Source: Bacillota bacterium (lineage in GTDB: Bacteria; Bacillota; Clostridia; Acetivibrionales; DTU013). From it: a stretch of 64,000 nt of DNA. This document shows, one piece after another, positions 26,342 to 35,334 of the stretch. Location: contig JAEYRB010000032.1 of assembly GCA_023409735.1 (NCBI GenBank), positions 62,001 through 126,000 of the forward strand, given 5' to 3'. Numbering within the stretch: the stretch's first letter is position 1; every line of letters begins with the position of its first letter. A program made the translations under genes and the position numbers. The notes below the pieces were generated by a model, which worked only from the letters and a program-made list of their open reading frames with translations, searched no databases and was not told the origin of the DNA.

Positions 26342-27202
26342 CTAATTTGTACTTGTGAGGAAGCACTGCCACCTTATATCTTCCTTCAAGCTCTTAAAAG
26401 CACTTATTGCAGCCTTCCTGCAAGGAAACAGCCCGAATACGGATGGACCGCTCCCACTCATCATACTGCCAAGTGCACCATGCTCAATGAGTACATCCTT
26501 TGCCTCCTGGACAATAGGATATCTTGGTATTGTTACCTTTTCCAGTACATTTCCCATATTTTCAGCAACAAGCTTAAGATCTTTTTTCATAAGTCCATCT
26601 ACCAGCTTTGTTATATTGGGTCTTTCACTATCTTCAACAGTTATGGAATCATACATTCTATACACCATAGCTGTCGAAACAGACACCTTCGGCTTTATAA
26701 CAACTGCGTTAACTCCGCTGAAATCAGGCAGGTCAGAAAGGCGATCACCTATTCCTTCTGCAAGCTTGGTACCTTCACAGATGCAAAAAGGCACATCCGC
26801 TCCAACCTGCTTTCCAAACGTTATCAGTTCCTCTCTTTTAAGGCCTAGCGAAAAGAGCTCGTTCATGCCTTTTATAACAGCAGCAGCATCAGCACTTCCT
26901 CCTGCAAGTCCTGCACAGACAGGTATACATTTAGAAATACTTATCCTAACTCCTTTAATTCCGCACTGTTTTATTATCAGATCCGCTGCTTTCCATGCAG
27001 TATTTGCATTGTCTGCAGGCACGTATCTGCTGTTACAGCTAAGCTCTATTCCATTGGAGGAGGCCTCCAGCTTTACCCTGTCGCAAAGCTCTATAGTCTG
27101 CATAACCATTCTTAAGTCGTGATACCCATTGTCCATAATTCCCAGGACATCCAACGAAAGATTAATCTTTGCATGGGCATCTAATTGCAGCTCTATCATC
27201 AT
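26342..27202 (-). CDS. ispE: 4-diphosphocytidyl-2-C-methyl-D-erythritol kinase
   Basis: IspE phosphorylates CDP-ME at the 2-hydroxyl in the MEP pathway to isoprenoids. It is a GHMP kinase of 286 residues, the usual size. AKINLSLDVLG with the catalytic Lys (near 12) opens the protein, the phosphate loop PVCAGLAGGSADAAA is at 94-108, ADVPFCI with the catalytic Asp is near 136, and MSGSGPSVFG is at the C-terminus. Two adjacent ATGs are possible: the second (27199) has slightly better spacing from AGGAG. The gene follows sipL and veg, matching the yabG-veg-sspF-ispE order of Bacillus. Confidence 0.96.
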   Translation of the reverse strand: MMIELQLDAHAKINLSLDVLGIMDNGYHDLRMVMQTIELCDRVKLEASSNGIELSCNSRYVPADNANTAWKAADLIIKQCGIKGVRISISKCIPVCAGLAGGSADAAAVIKGMNELFSLGLKREELITFGKQVGADVPFCICEGTKLAEGIGDRLSDLPDFSGVNAVVIKPKVSVSTAMVYRMYDSITVEDSERPNITKLVDGLMKKDLKLVAENMGNVLEKVTIPRYPIVQEAKDVLIEHGALGSMMSGSGPSVFGLFPCRKAAISAFKSLKEDIRWQCFLTSTN

Positions 27203-27319
27203 TCACTCCTGTACCAAGCAACTATATAATGCATACATTTATTTCAAGTATTATACAACAGTTCATTTCATAATACATTAAAACTTAAGTATATTATATT
27301 CAATATACTTTGTGATTTC

Positions 27320-27364
27320 AATAACAAAGTGCTTGAAATCCATTATTTCAAGCACTCTGTTATT
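27320..27364. other. Long hairpin between ispE and sipL
   Basis: AATAACAAAGTGCTTGAAAT pairs with ATTTCAAGCACTCTGTTATT (19 of 20 positions) around a five-base loop. It lies just after the sipL stop on the minus strand. Neither side has a proper T-run, so this may be a processing or stabilising hairpin in a readthrough transcript rather than a simple terminator. Confidence 0.6.
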
Positions 27365-27387
27365 GTTCAAAAATTATTTTATTTTAT

Positions 27388-28953
27388 TCAAATTCGTTTT
27401 GGTATTAATATCTGCTCACCGAGTGTGATTTCCCTTACATCTTCAAAATCATTATCCTTCATGATCTGATCTATAGTGGTATAATATCTTTTTGCTATTT
27501 CCCACAGAGTATCACCTCGCTGGGCAAAGTATATCGTTATACTAGGTTGCTCAGCCAGCCGGCTGCTATCAAGCTGCTGCTCTGTTACATTCGAGACGAC
27601 CCTTAGAACCTCTTTGTCTTTTACTCTTGCAAGCATCCCTATAACAAAGCGTACCTCAACCTCTTTTGCAGATATCATACTATAACTGTAGTGTTCTATA
27701 TCCATATCTACATTTAAACTCATCTCTTCATTTACACCCTTTGCGTCAATAGCCTGCCTAAAGGGAATATCTCTTTGTACACAGAATATTGGCTGTTCAT
27801 CATTTTCTGCAAGATATAGGATACTGCAGTCAACAACTCCCTCTAAAATTATACGATCATCTGCAATATTACTTTCTGTAATCGAAAGCTTTCCAATAAT
27901 ATTAAAGACCTCAGATATATCGGGCGAATCCTCATCTATATCTACCGTTTCCTTAAGTGTTATTTGACTTGAACTCTCTGCCTCAAGCTTATCAACCGTA
28001 ATGTCGTCCTTTTCCAGGTTCAATCTGCTTTGCAAACTGTAGGCATCATCAATGATATCGATATCTTTTTTACTGAAGCATTCAGTATACATGTTCAAAG
28101 AAACATTACAGCTGATCTGTCTAAGCTCGCCGTCTGAATCCTCTTCGGCATCAAAAGACACCTCACCTAGGTCAAACTCGGTATTAAAATATGTAGATTC
28201 GTCTATATCAGACATATCAATAGTCTGAACAAATGGTACCTCATGTTCCAGTGACTGTATCCCCGATTCAGCATCATCGCTGATATAGAGTGTTGATATG
28301 TTTAGTTCTCCTTTCGCAATAATCTTATCCTCAGATAATTTTACTTCCTTCCCCGCGATTTTTACATCGCTTCTGAGGATTTCTGCAATAGCCGGCTTGC
28401 CAGCAGGCAGCTCAAGGTTCTCGATTATATTACAGATAGTATTGCTTGAGCCGATAAATGAATTTACACTGGCCTTGCTCCGCAGTACCTGAACACCGCT
28501 GTCAGCTTCAAAATCCTTGGCAATATACTGTTCAGCCTGATTTTTAACCTCGGCAGACAAATTTACTATTGTCTTAATATTTATCTTTCTGCTGTTAAGT
28601 ATATCGTACTCGATATGTTCGATATCGCATTTAACACGGCTCTGCATGCCTTTCCTCACATTTGGAATGTTCATTGCGTGCTGAAAGCTTGATGTCGTGT
28701 TTATGCTTTTAATACGCTGTTCCGGATCGTCAGAAATGTATAGAATTTTGTACCTGACAGTGACTTCCGCAGTAAGCTTTTCGGCGGCAGTATCTACGCC
28801 GCTGACATAAGCATCACCGTCGAGAAGCAATATACGGGCAATATCCGGCTTAACATCCGGGACAATAATATCATTTTCAATAATGGTCTGCGTTGAATCC
28901 TCACCTATGGGTTCATTAAGTCTGATGGCCTCTTTTACTAACTCCAGAGACAT
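27388..28953 (-). CDS. sipL: Spore coat morphogenetic protein with SPOCS repeats and LysM
   Basis: The 521-residue protein contains repeated SPOCS (DUF3794) domains, seen as VPDVKPDIARILLLDGDAYV near residue 30 and repeats with VRYKILYISDD, LNISTLYISDDAESG and VVDCSILYLAEND. It ends in a LysM module (RGDTLWEIAKRYYTTIDQI). This is the layout and length of SipL of Clostridioides difficile, which binds SpoIVA through its LysM and anchors the coat, the counterpart of Bacillus SpoVID. The ATG at 28953 follows GGGAGGAT. Neighbours are veg and yabG upstream and ispE downstream. The ORF can be read further upstream, but without a start signal. Confidence 0.88.
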   Translation of the reverse strand: MSLELVKEAIRLNEPIGEDSTQTIIENDIIVPDVKPDIARILLLDGDAYVSGVDTAAEKLTAEVTVRYKILYISDDPEQRIKSINTTSSFQHAMNIPNVRKGMQSRVKCDIEHIEYDILNSRKINIKTIVNLSAEVKNQAEQYIAKDFEADSGVQVLRSKASVNSFIGSSNTICNIIENLELPAGKPAIAEILRSDVKIAGKEVKLSEDKIIAKGELNISTLYISDDAESGIQSLEHEVPFVQTIDMSDIDESTYFNTEFDLGEVSFDAEEDSDGELRQISCNVSLNMYTECFSKKDIDIIDDAYSLQSRLNLEKDDITVDKLEAESSSQITLKETVDIDEDSPDISEVFNIIGKLSITESNIADDRIILEGVVDCSILYLAENDEQPIFCVQRDIPFRQAIDAKGVNEEMSLNVDMDIEHYSYSMISAKEVEVRFVIGMLARVKDKEVLRVVSNVTEQQLDSSRLAEQPSITIYFAQRGDTLWEIAKRYYTTIDQIMKDNDFEDVREITLGEQILIPKRI

Positions 28954-29061
28954 TTTATATCCTCCCCCCGCATGACTACATACAATATCCTCCTTTAATA
29001 TATATTGACAAGGTGTTCTAAATATTACTGCAATAGTTTTTTTGAATAATAATCTTGGTAC

Positions 29062-29095
29062 AAAAAAACAACCCACATTTTTGGGGTTGTTTTTG
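29062..29095 (-). terminator. Rho-independent terminator after veg
   Basis: On the minus strand AAAACAACCC and GGGTTGTTTT form a ten-pair stem with a short loop, followed by a run of T. It lies 30 bases after the veg stop and separates veg from sipL. Confidence 0.88.
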
Positions 29096-29125
29096 TTCTC
29101 CTGTTAATAAGTTTCCTCTGCATCG

Positions 29126-29392
29126 TCAACTGACTCGTATTCTTTTGTCATCCTTACATATTACCAACTCAACTGCCTTCGTAAGTATATCCGTATAACT
29201 GTAAGAAACACGTCTTGTTGTCTCATATTCATTCTCAAACTTGATGATGAAGATGCTGGAATAAGAATTCTCAATAACTCCTTCCCTAATAAAAGCCTTT
29301 TTCCTGCCTTTATTAGCTTTTAGCTGAACTCTTTCTCCAATGCAGGTCTCTATGTTCTTCTTTATTTGAAACAGGTCACTCTTCTCTGCCAT
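29126..29392 (-). CDS. veg: Veg protein
   Basis: The 88-residue protein matches Veg, a small beta-barrel-like protein that in Bacillus stimulates biofilm formation and affects spore outgrowth. Diagnostic stretches are IKKNIETCIGERVQLKANKG near the N-terminus, and VIENSYSSIFIIKFEN and TRRVSYSYTDILT near the C-terminus. The ATG follows AGGTGA. Two tandem consensus promoters lie immediately upstream and a terminator downstream, so it is a strongly expressed single-gene unit. The setting between yabG and sipL/ispE matches the order in Bacillus. Confidence 0.94.
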   Translation of the reverse strand: MAEKSDLFQIKKNIETCIGERVQLKANKGRKKAFIREGVIENSYSSIFIIKFENEYETTRRVSYSYTDILTKAVELVICKDDKRIRVS

Positions 29393-29419
29393 TGAATCAC
29401 CTCATCTTCTGTTTTGATT

Positions 29420-29489
29420 ATTATATCACAAGTTATTAAGCTTGTCAAAAAAATAATATATTATAACAAGGATATTTTATTTATGTCAA
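29420..29489 (-). promoter_or_regulatory. Two tandem SigA promoters of veg
   Basis: On the minus strand the proximal promoter is TTGACA (29448-29443) and TATAAT (29425-29420), 17 bases apart and a perfect match to consensus. The distal one is TTGACA (29489-29484) and TATAAT (29465-29460), 18 bases apart. The predicted leader from the proximal start is about 20 bases. Bacillus veg also has a famously strong promoter. Confidence 0.9.
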
Positions 29490-29664
29490 GTGTTTTTTTG
29501 CTTTTCCGCCCACCAATATTGTAAATAGTGAACTCTAAGTATCAGTTAGGTACATTTTTTGTAAATTTAGTATAAAAATAACGCACAAGGCCTGTGTTAA
29601 AGGTTTTTGGCATTTAGTAATTTTTAGCTAATAAGCAGTAATTTTGACATCACATTGCATTAGA

Positions 29665-30567
29665 TTATTGGTATGGCTCAGCTGGGAAACCTTCCCTGTA
29701 TTTCCCTCTTGTTTGTACTCCACCAATGCCTTTTTTCCCTGTTATTGTATTAGATATTACCTCCTCGGCAGATAGCACCCTGTCAATTCCTGAATAAGCT
29801 ACCTTCTGGCATACCTTCACAGGATCAAGAGCATGTATTAAGTCCCTGAACGGTGAGCTTGCAAAATTCGCACCTGCCCTTATCAATTCACTGTATAAAG
29901 ACTGACATGCACCTGCAAAAATAACTAGTGCATCCATATCACTTACATACCTTCTTGCTTCTTTTACCGCTTCAATAAAATATTTTGATGTCCTGTAAGC
30001 ATCAGGATTTGTAAAGCTATCCTGACCCTTAATAATGCTATCATGACCAGTCAGGACCAGAATGTCCGGGCTATACTGTTTAAGAAGCCCTACTACTTTT
30101 GAAGGCTGATCCTTTTCGGGCACATAATGACCGATTACATCAAGACCAAGCTTACTGTACTCATTTATACAATCGTCAAGATAATCCTTATCGCCATCCA
30201 AATGGAGTACTCTCCCCGGCCTTTTGAACTTGCCGTTTTCATCTTTTGAGGTATCTCTAAAATATGCTTTTTTTGAGTATCCCCCATATCTTTTAAAGTA
30301 ATAGCTTCCACCGCTTCTTTCCACGCTCCGACTTTCCCTGGTGTTGTCCTCCGCCATTCTGAATGAACGTTCCCTATATTCTCGTACCTTGCTGTCGGTC
30401 TGTATCTCCAGATCATCTTCAGGGGCGTCAGCTTCTATTCTGTAGCTTATACCTTTAAGAGTAACAATATTTCCTCTCTCAGCCTCAGTGATGTCGATTA
30501 CCTTAAAAAAAACATCGCACCCGTATGACTTTCTGGCAACTATGTCACCGACCTTCAACTCTCCCAT
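29665..30567 (-). CDS. yabG: Sporulation-specific protease YabG
   Basis: YabG is a cysteine protease acting on spore coat and cortex proteins during sporulation; in C. difficile it processes CspBA and SipL-associated coat proteins. At 300 residues it has the family length. The N-terminus is KVGDIVARKSYGCDVFFKV and a linker of charge and Arg/Ser repeats follows. The catalytic segment has VLTGHD (His near 173) and FAGACQSLYSELI (Cys near 219), with GANFASSPFR downstream. It is the first gene of the yabG-veg-sipL-ispE run. The ATG lacks an ideal ribosome-binding site (GGTGAATAATT). Confidence 0.92.
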   Translation of the reverse strand: MGELKVGDIVARKSYGCDVFFKVIDITEAERGNIVTLKGISYRIEADAPEDDLEIQTDSKVREYRERSFRMAEDNTRESRSVERSGGSYYFKRYGGYSKKAYFRDTSKDENGKFKRPGRVLHLDGDKDYLDDCINEYSKLGLDVIGHYVPEKDQPSKVVGLLKQYSPDILVLTGHDSIIKGQDSFTNPDAYRTSKYFIEAVKEARRYVSDMDALVIFAGACQSLYSELIRAGANFASSPFRDLIHALDPVKVCQKVAYSGIDRVLSAEEVISNTITGKKGIGGVQTRGKYREGFPAEPYQ

Positions 30568-30770
30568 AATTATTCACCACCATTGACAAGTTCATTTGTT
30601 CTTTTGTGATTGCGATAAACTTCTGCTGCTATTACATAATATGTATGGGATTTTTAAGATGTGTAGCAAAAACACTTAATGTGCAAGTATTTGATATTAC
30701 AGGGCACTATTGACCCAAAGTACGGTAACATTTTTAGTTTAAATTGCAAATGCCTTTACCTATAAAATTA

Positions 30771-30799
30771 TTGTAGATATACCGCTTAAAGGGTATAAT
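30771..30799 (+). promoter_or_regulatory. Candidate SigA promoter of fhs
   Basis: TTGTAG at 30771-30776 and TATAAT at 30794-30799 are 17 bases apart. The start would be near 30806, 48 bases before the ATG. Confidence 0.6.
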
Positions 30800-30853
30800 T
30801 ATGTGGTGAAACTCTGATTACACTTAGTTAAAATAATTTAAGGGGAAAACAAT

Positions 30854-32524
30854 ATGCAAACTGACATTGATATCGCTCAGAGCTGCAGTATGAAGCCTGT
30901 TGTTGAAATTGCAAAGGCACTGGACATCACCTCTGAAGAGCTTGAGCTATATGGCAAATACAAAGCCAAGTTATCGCCTCAATTATGGGAACGTATAAAG
31001 GATAGACCTAATGGTAAGCTGGTTCTGGTTACAGCAATAAATCCTACACCTGCAGGCGAAGGTAAAACAACAACCACCGTAGGTCTTGGCCAAGCAATGA
31101 CAAAAATAGGTAAAAAGGCTATCATTGCACTTCGCGAGCCTTCACTCGGGCCTGTAATGGGAATAAAGGGGGGCGCTGCAGGCGGCGGATATTCACAAGT
31201 GGTACCTATGGAGGATATCAATCTCCATTTCACAGGTGACATGCACGCAATAACAGCGGCAAACAATCTGCTCTCCGCACTAATTGACAACCACATCCAG
31301 CAAGGGAACCCGCTTGGAATTGATTCTCGCCAAATTGTATGGAAGCGTGCCATAGATATGAATGATAGGGCCTTGAGAAATATTGTAGTAGGCCTTGGAG
31401 GGAAACTAAACGGCACTCCCAGAGAGGACGGCTTCAATATTACCGTGGCATCGGAAGTAATGGCAATATTATGCCTAGCAAGCGACATCACCGATCTTAA
31501 GAAAAGACTTGGAAGAATTATTATTGGCTACAGCTATTCTGGCAAACCTATAACAGCTGCTGACTTAAAGGCTGAAGGGGCAATGACACTTTTACTTAAG
31601 GATGCTATAAAGCCAAACCTGATCCAGACTCTTGAAAATACACCTGCACTTATGCATGGAGGTCCATTTGCAAATATTGCTCATGGCTGCAACAGTATCA
31701 ACGCAACAAAGCTTGCCCTGAAGCTGGCAGATTACGTTATTACTGAAGCAGGCTTCGGTGCTGACCTTGGCGCAGAGAAGTTTTTTGATATTAAATGCAG
31801 ATACGGCGGCTTCAAGCCTGATGCCGTAGTTCTTGTCGCGACCATCAGAGCGCTGAAATATAATGGCGGAGTAAAAAAGGATAACCTCAAGCAGGAAGAT
31901 TTGCATGCCCTTAAAAAGGGTTTTTCAAATCTGGAAAAGCACATAGAGAATCTCAGAATGTTCGGGGTTCCCGTGATAGTAGCAATAAATCATTTTGATA
32001 CCGACACGAACGATGAAATTGAGTATGTAAAGACAAGATGTAAAGCCCTTAACGTAGAGGCAGCATTCTCACAGGTGTTTTCAAAAGGTGGAGAAGGTGG
32101 AATCGAGCTTGCTGAGAAGCTGGTACATCTTATACACACCAAGCCTTCAGAATTTAAACTGTTATATAATGAAAATGAACCCGTTAAAACAAAGATTGAA
32201 TCAATCGCAACAAAAATATACGGTGCAAGGTCCGTAACATATAGTGCATCAGCTGACAAGGCTATAAAGAAGCTTGAAGAGATGGGATTAGACAAGCTCC
32301 CTATTTGTATGGCCAAAACCCAGTATTCATTGTCTGATAATCCCAATATGCTTGGTCGTCCCGAAAATTTTGAAATTAATGTCCGTGAAATAAGGGTTTC
32401 TGCGGGAGCCGGCTTTATTGTTGCTTTAACAGGTGATATCATGACAATGCCCGGTCTGCCTAAGGTACCGGCATCAGAAAAGATTGATATTAATGAGAAT
32501 GGAATAATAACAGGACTATTCTAA
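30854..32524 (+). CDS. fhs: Formate-tetrahydrofolate ligase
   Basis: The enzyme makes 10-formyltetrahydrofolate from formate, THF and ATP, feeding purine synthesis and the one-carbon or acetogenic pathway. Its 556 residues are the usual length. The phosphate loop is TPAGEGKTTTTVGL (65-78), and EPSLGPVMGIKGGAAGGGYSQ follows. FANIAHGCNS and EAGFGADLGAEKF are further family landmarks. The gene is on its own: folD, fchA and other folate genes are not adjacent. It has a plausible promoter upstream and a strong terminator that also serves the converging cotS-like gene. The presence of fhs does not by itself show acetogenesis, as many clostridia use it for biosynthesis. Confidence 0.97.
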   Translation: MQTDIDIAQSCSMKPVVEIAKALDITSEELELYGKYKAKLSPQLWERIKDRPNGKLVLVTAINPTPAGEGKTTTTVGLGQAMTKIGKKAIIALREPSLGPVMGIKGGAAGGGYSQVVPMEDINLHFTGDMHAITAANNLLSALIDNHIQQGNPLGIDSRQIVWKRAIDMNDRALRNIVVGLGGKLNGTPREDGFNITVASEVMAILCLASDITDLKKRLGRIIIGYSYSGKPITAADLKAEGAMTLLLKDAIKPNLIQTLENTPALMHGGPFANIAHGCNSINATKLALKLADYVITEAGFGADLGAEKFFDIKCRYGGFKPDAVVLVATIRALKYNGGVKKDNLKQEDLHALKKGFSNLEKHIENLRMFGVPVIVAINHFDTDTNDEIEYVKTRCKALNVEAAFSQVFSKGGEGGIELAEKLVHLIHTKPSEFKLLYNENEPVKTKIESIATKIYGARSVTYSASADKAIKKLEEMGLDKLPICMAKTQYSLSDNPNMLGRPENFEINVREIRVSAGAGFIVALTGDIMTMPGLPKVPASEKIDINENGIITGLF

Positions 32525-32550
32525 CAACATATATTTAGATTGTAGTATAT

Positions 32551-32584
32551 AAAAAATGTTCGAATAATTATTCGAACATTTTTT
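32551..32584. terminator. Bidirectional terminator between fhs and the cotS-like gene
   Basis: AATGTTCGAATAA and TTATTCGAACATT form a near-perfect hairpin flanked by A-rich and T-rich tracts on both sides, so it can stop transcription from both directions. It overlaps the last codons of the minus-strand gene, whose TAA stop lies in the loop. Confidence 0.9.
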
Positions 32585-33557
32585 TGTATTCTTCAAGGAA
32601 TGCTTTATGTGGCTCCATTTCGTCAATAACCTCCTGGAGTCTCAATACGAAGCTTTTCTCAGACCAACTCCTGCGGCTGTTATAGTATCTGTTTACCACT
32701 CTCCAAAATTTTTGAGGGAACTTAAGTATGACCCCCATAACTGCCAGCTCTTCATCACTCAGAGGATCTACTGAAGTGTATGAATTAATTATCAATTCAG
32801 TTTTTGAGATGTCCCAGTCACATTTTCTCATTTTTCTTCTGATAAAATTAGCAATATCATATACTCTTAACTCATAACAGCAAAAATCAAAGTTTGTGAC
32901 CGTAACATTCTGTCCATCTATTAATATATTATGGTGAGTATAGTCATGATGGCAGAAAAGGCCATCCTGCCTCGTTTCTGCCACAAGCTGCTCATAGTAT
33001 GACTCTAGCAGCTCCGAAGCAGCGCATTCTCCAATTTCACAAAAATAATCTGCCTGCTCCAGGAACAACTGATCAAAACGGCTTTTCCCCTTTCTAGCCT
33101 GCTTCTTCATTTTCCTTATATCCTCAAGTCTTTTATTAAAGTAACCCGGCAGTTTTCCAAGATCGTCCTGTATTTTACAGTCCTGCGGAGCAACGTACCC
33201 CTTTGAAGCCGTGTGCATAAGTCCAAGTGTTACTGCAGCTCTTTGAACATCAGCGTCATTATCAAAGTTGCTCTCCTTACCCTCTGTAAAATTAACCATT
33301 GTATAGAAGCTGCCTTCATATGAGAAGTACGGCTCCCCATCTAATGTGCAGATATATCTGTCAACTCCTGTGAAACCATTGGATATTAAGTGCTCCTTTG
33401 CTCCATGAATAAATTTGAGCCTATCAGTCGAAAATGGAATTTTTCTTATTACCTTCCGACCTTGGGGCGTTACTGCCATCAATGTATCCTTATACGGGAC
33501 CAGATTTTTCACATCAAGCCCAAATTTTTCTGAAACTTCCCTGTCTATCCCCTGCAT
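32568..33557 (-). CDS. CotS-family spore coat kinase-fold protein
   Basis: This 329-residue protein belongs to the CotS/CotI group of kinase-like spore coat proteins. It is an aminoglycoside phosphotransferase fold. The N-lobe carries RKVIRKIPF with the likely ATP lysine, the catalytic loop is FCHHDYTHHNIL (near 205) and the metal segment NFDFC replaces the DFG motif. Some bacterial relatives phosphorylate coat proteins or are suspected to act in the coat. The ATG follows GGAGG. Its last codons form the hairpin of the shared terminator with fhs. Confidence 0.85.
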   Translation of the reverse strand: MQGIDREVSEKFGLDVKNLVPYKDTLMAVTPQGRKVIRKIPFSTDRLKFIHGAKEHLISNGFTGVDRYICTLDGEPYFSYEGSFYTMVNFTEGKESNFDNDADVQRAAVTLGLMHTASKGYVAPQDCKIQDDLGKLPGYFNKRLEDIRKMKKQARKGKSRFDQLFLEQADYFCEIGECAASELLESYYEQLVAETRQDGLFCHHDYTHHNILIDGQNVTVTNFDFCCYELRVYDIANFIRRKMRKCDWDISKTELIINSYTSVDPLSDEELAVMGVILKFPQKFWRVVNRYYNSRRSWSEKSFVLRLQEVIDEMEPHKAFLEEYKKMFE

Positions 33558-33668
33558 GCTCTACCTCCGGATATATTTGAAGCAATAACTTCAATTGCTT
33601 TAAATAATAAAATTATATGCCAACTGTAACATATATAGAATTTTCGAATGAGATATGGCATTCACTTG

Positions 33669-33941
33669 TTAAAATATCCCCCATACAAGCTTTAGCAAAA
33701 TAAGCAGAATGAAGCCGGGTATTCCTAGAATCCCGACTATAAAAGCAGAATATATGTTAAGCGCAATATGAAAGCCCAGCAAGCCGCCAATAAAATTTGC
33801 AACAAGTATAGCTATTGCACCGGCAAGTGCGTTCAAAATTAATTTGAATAATACTTTAAGCGGCACTATAAGGAGCCTTCCCAGTATAAACAGCAATACT
33901 ATTCCTACCATGTATGCTAGAATTACCCCATAATCAACCAT
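33669..33941 (-). CDS. BofA-family pro-sigmaK processing inhibitor
   Basis: The 90-residue protein is almost entirely hydrophobic, with about three membrane segments and the C-terminal signature IVGILGIPGFILLILLK of the BofA family. In Bacillus, BofA holds the SpoIVFB protease inactive until pro-sigmaK should be processed. In Clostridia, pro-sigmaK processing is often missing, so the role here is uncertain. It lies downstream of the YaaL-like gene, as in Bacillus, though recR is absent. The start codon has only a weak ribosome-binding site. Confidence 0.87.
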   Translation of the reverse strand: MVDYGVILAYMVGIVLLFILGRLLIVPLKVLFKLILNALAGAIAILVANFIGGLLGFHIALNIYSAFIVGILGIPGFILLILLKLVWGIF

Positions 33942-33984
33942 AGCTACACCATTATCCCACCATCAAAATAAGCAAATAAAAGTC

Positions 33985-34035
33985 TCAGGGGCTTCGAGCC
34001 CCACTCACCTTTTACTGTAGCCCTTCAGGCAACAC
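33985..34035 (-). repeat. Hairpin element, family 2, copy 1
   Basis: On the minus strand this copy reads ACAGTAAAAGGTGAGT, then the hairpin GGGGCTCGAAGCCCC and TGAGACTTTTATTT. A second element with the same order of blocks occurs at 39301-39355. It lies 43 bases after the bofA-like start codon side, in the gap to the yaaL-like gene. A transcription terminator with a conserved upstream segment is one reading. Confidence 0.5.
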
Positions 34036-34145
34036 AATAAATAAAAAGGTTACACAATATATATACTTGTACAACCATCAAATTATTACATATGCATATT
34101 ATCTTTTATATCATGGTTAAAAAGAGAAATGTAATAACAAAGCAA

Positions 34146-34439
34146 TTAGATGTAGTTCGACAGACCCTTCTCCTTAACAATATTTAAAAAATAAGCATAC
34201 CTTGCTTCACTTGCTTTTATCCTGTATGTGTAGTAATCCACCAGCTTCTCATCAGAAACATACTCAAAGCTTTTGCTGTTTTCTGTCCATTCCTCACGTG
34301 ATGCAATGGCTGCCTTGAGAAGCTCCTTATCTTCATCCGTAAGCACATTAAGGTGTCGCACCTGTGCTTTTTTCCTGGCTTCCAGTTTGCTAAAGCTTTT
34401 TGATCTGAGATTTTCCAAATCCAGATTACCGAAATTCAT
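34146..34439 (-). CDS. YaaL-like protein (DUF2508)
   Basis: The 97-residue protein is small, charged and helical. Its C-terminal half (DEKLVDYYTYRIKASEARYA, then YFLNIVKEKGLS) parallels Bacillus YaaL (DEKLIDQLF..., ...AEAKYLYLLKEAKHRNIS), a DUF2508 protein of unknown function encoded between recR and bofA. It too lies just upstream of a bofA family gene. The ATG follows AGAGGTG. The first 40 residues (ENLRSKSFSKLEARKKAQ) have no match that I know. Confidence 0.75.
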   Translation of the reverse strand: MNFGNLDLENLRSKSFSKLEARKKAQVRHLNVLTDEDKELLKAAIASREEWTENSKSFEYVSDEKLVDYYTYRIKASEARYAYFLNIVKEKGLSNYI

Positions 34440-34541
34440 TTTGCACCTCTTAAATATATTAATTGGGTTTACTATATATTTTTATGAAAGCAGTACCAAT
34501 TTAATATAAGTATAGGCACAATTAACCATTTATATACATAA

Positions 34542-35120
34542 TTATTTGAGCAAATCAAGTATAGCTTTAGTGGAGACATACCTGAAAATTCCCCAGTCAT
34601 GCCATTTACCGCGTATATTCTTCAAATCCTCTACAATGGCTTCAAGTCCTTCAACATCAGTCTCCTTAACCTCACTGATTTCATCATCACTGGCATCCTC
34701 CAGCAAGTGTCCTCCGATCTCATCCAACAAAAACAGATATGAATAGAACATTACACTTTCATTGCCATGCTCGAATCTCATTCTGACAACTCCGCCAAAC
34801 AGTCTTATTTTGACTTCCACTCCAAGCTCTTCTTTTACTTCCCTGAACAAGGCATCTATTATATTCTCACTATGGCCTATACCGCCTGTGGGAATCCTGT
34901 ATATTCCCTTAGGATAATCATTACAGGTAATAACTATGGCTTTACCGTTAGGTCTCATAACACAGAAGACAACTTCTCCGCGCCTGTCCCTCTGAACAAC
35001 GCTTTTCACTCTGTTAAAATAGCCAGGCGTATCATATTGTATTGTAACATCTATTATGTTCTCCTTTGAATTTATCTTCCTGCAAATATCTATGAATTCG
35101 TCTTCATTAAATATATTCAT
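34542..35120 (-). CDS. NUDIX hydrolase
   Basis: The 192-residue protein contains a complete Nudix box, GGIGHSENIIDALFREVKEE followed by LGV, matching G-x5-E-x7-REUxEExGU, near residue 85. Such enzymes hydrolyse nucleoside diphosphates linked to another moiety, using magnesium. Around it RRGEVVFCVMRPNGKAIVIT and IYRIPTGG are the strands of the Nudix fold. Substrate cannot be predicted. The gene is single, with the divergent VanW-like gene next to it. Confidence 0.9.
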   Translation of the reverse strand: MNIFNEDEFIDICRKINSKENIIDVTIQYDTPGYFNRVKSVVQRDRRGEVVFCVMRPNGKAIVITCNDYPKGIYRIPTGGIGHSENIIDALFREVKEELGVEVKIRLFGGVVRMRFEHGNESVMFYSYLFLLDEIGGHLLEDASDDEISEVKETDVEGLEAIVEDLKNIRGKWHDWGIFRYVSTKAILDLLK

Positions 35121-35334
35121 CCTTATCAGTTCCTCTCACAATTGACCTATGCATTTATTTTAATACATTTACCACTCCATTTCTACTCCTAACACACAAA
35201 TATTGTAGTCGTCCGCTTCACAATTTTAAGTTTACATCATACATAGAAATGAGAGCTGTTGTTGTTCTTTATAACAAATATAAATGCTCTAAAATCGAAA
35301 TGACAAAAGGATGAATTTATAGGACAAATTTATA

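Noticed and set aside
26355..27122. Plus-strand frame of 255 codons inside ispE
   Set aside because: Antisense to ispE with Ser/Leu/Ile-rich shadow composition and no start signal.
33985..34035. Known riboswitch (c-di-GMP, preQ1, THF, fluoride classes)
   Set aside because: The hairpin element did not match the conserved cores I know for these classes, and it lies at gene ends rather than in a leader.
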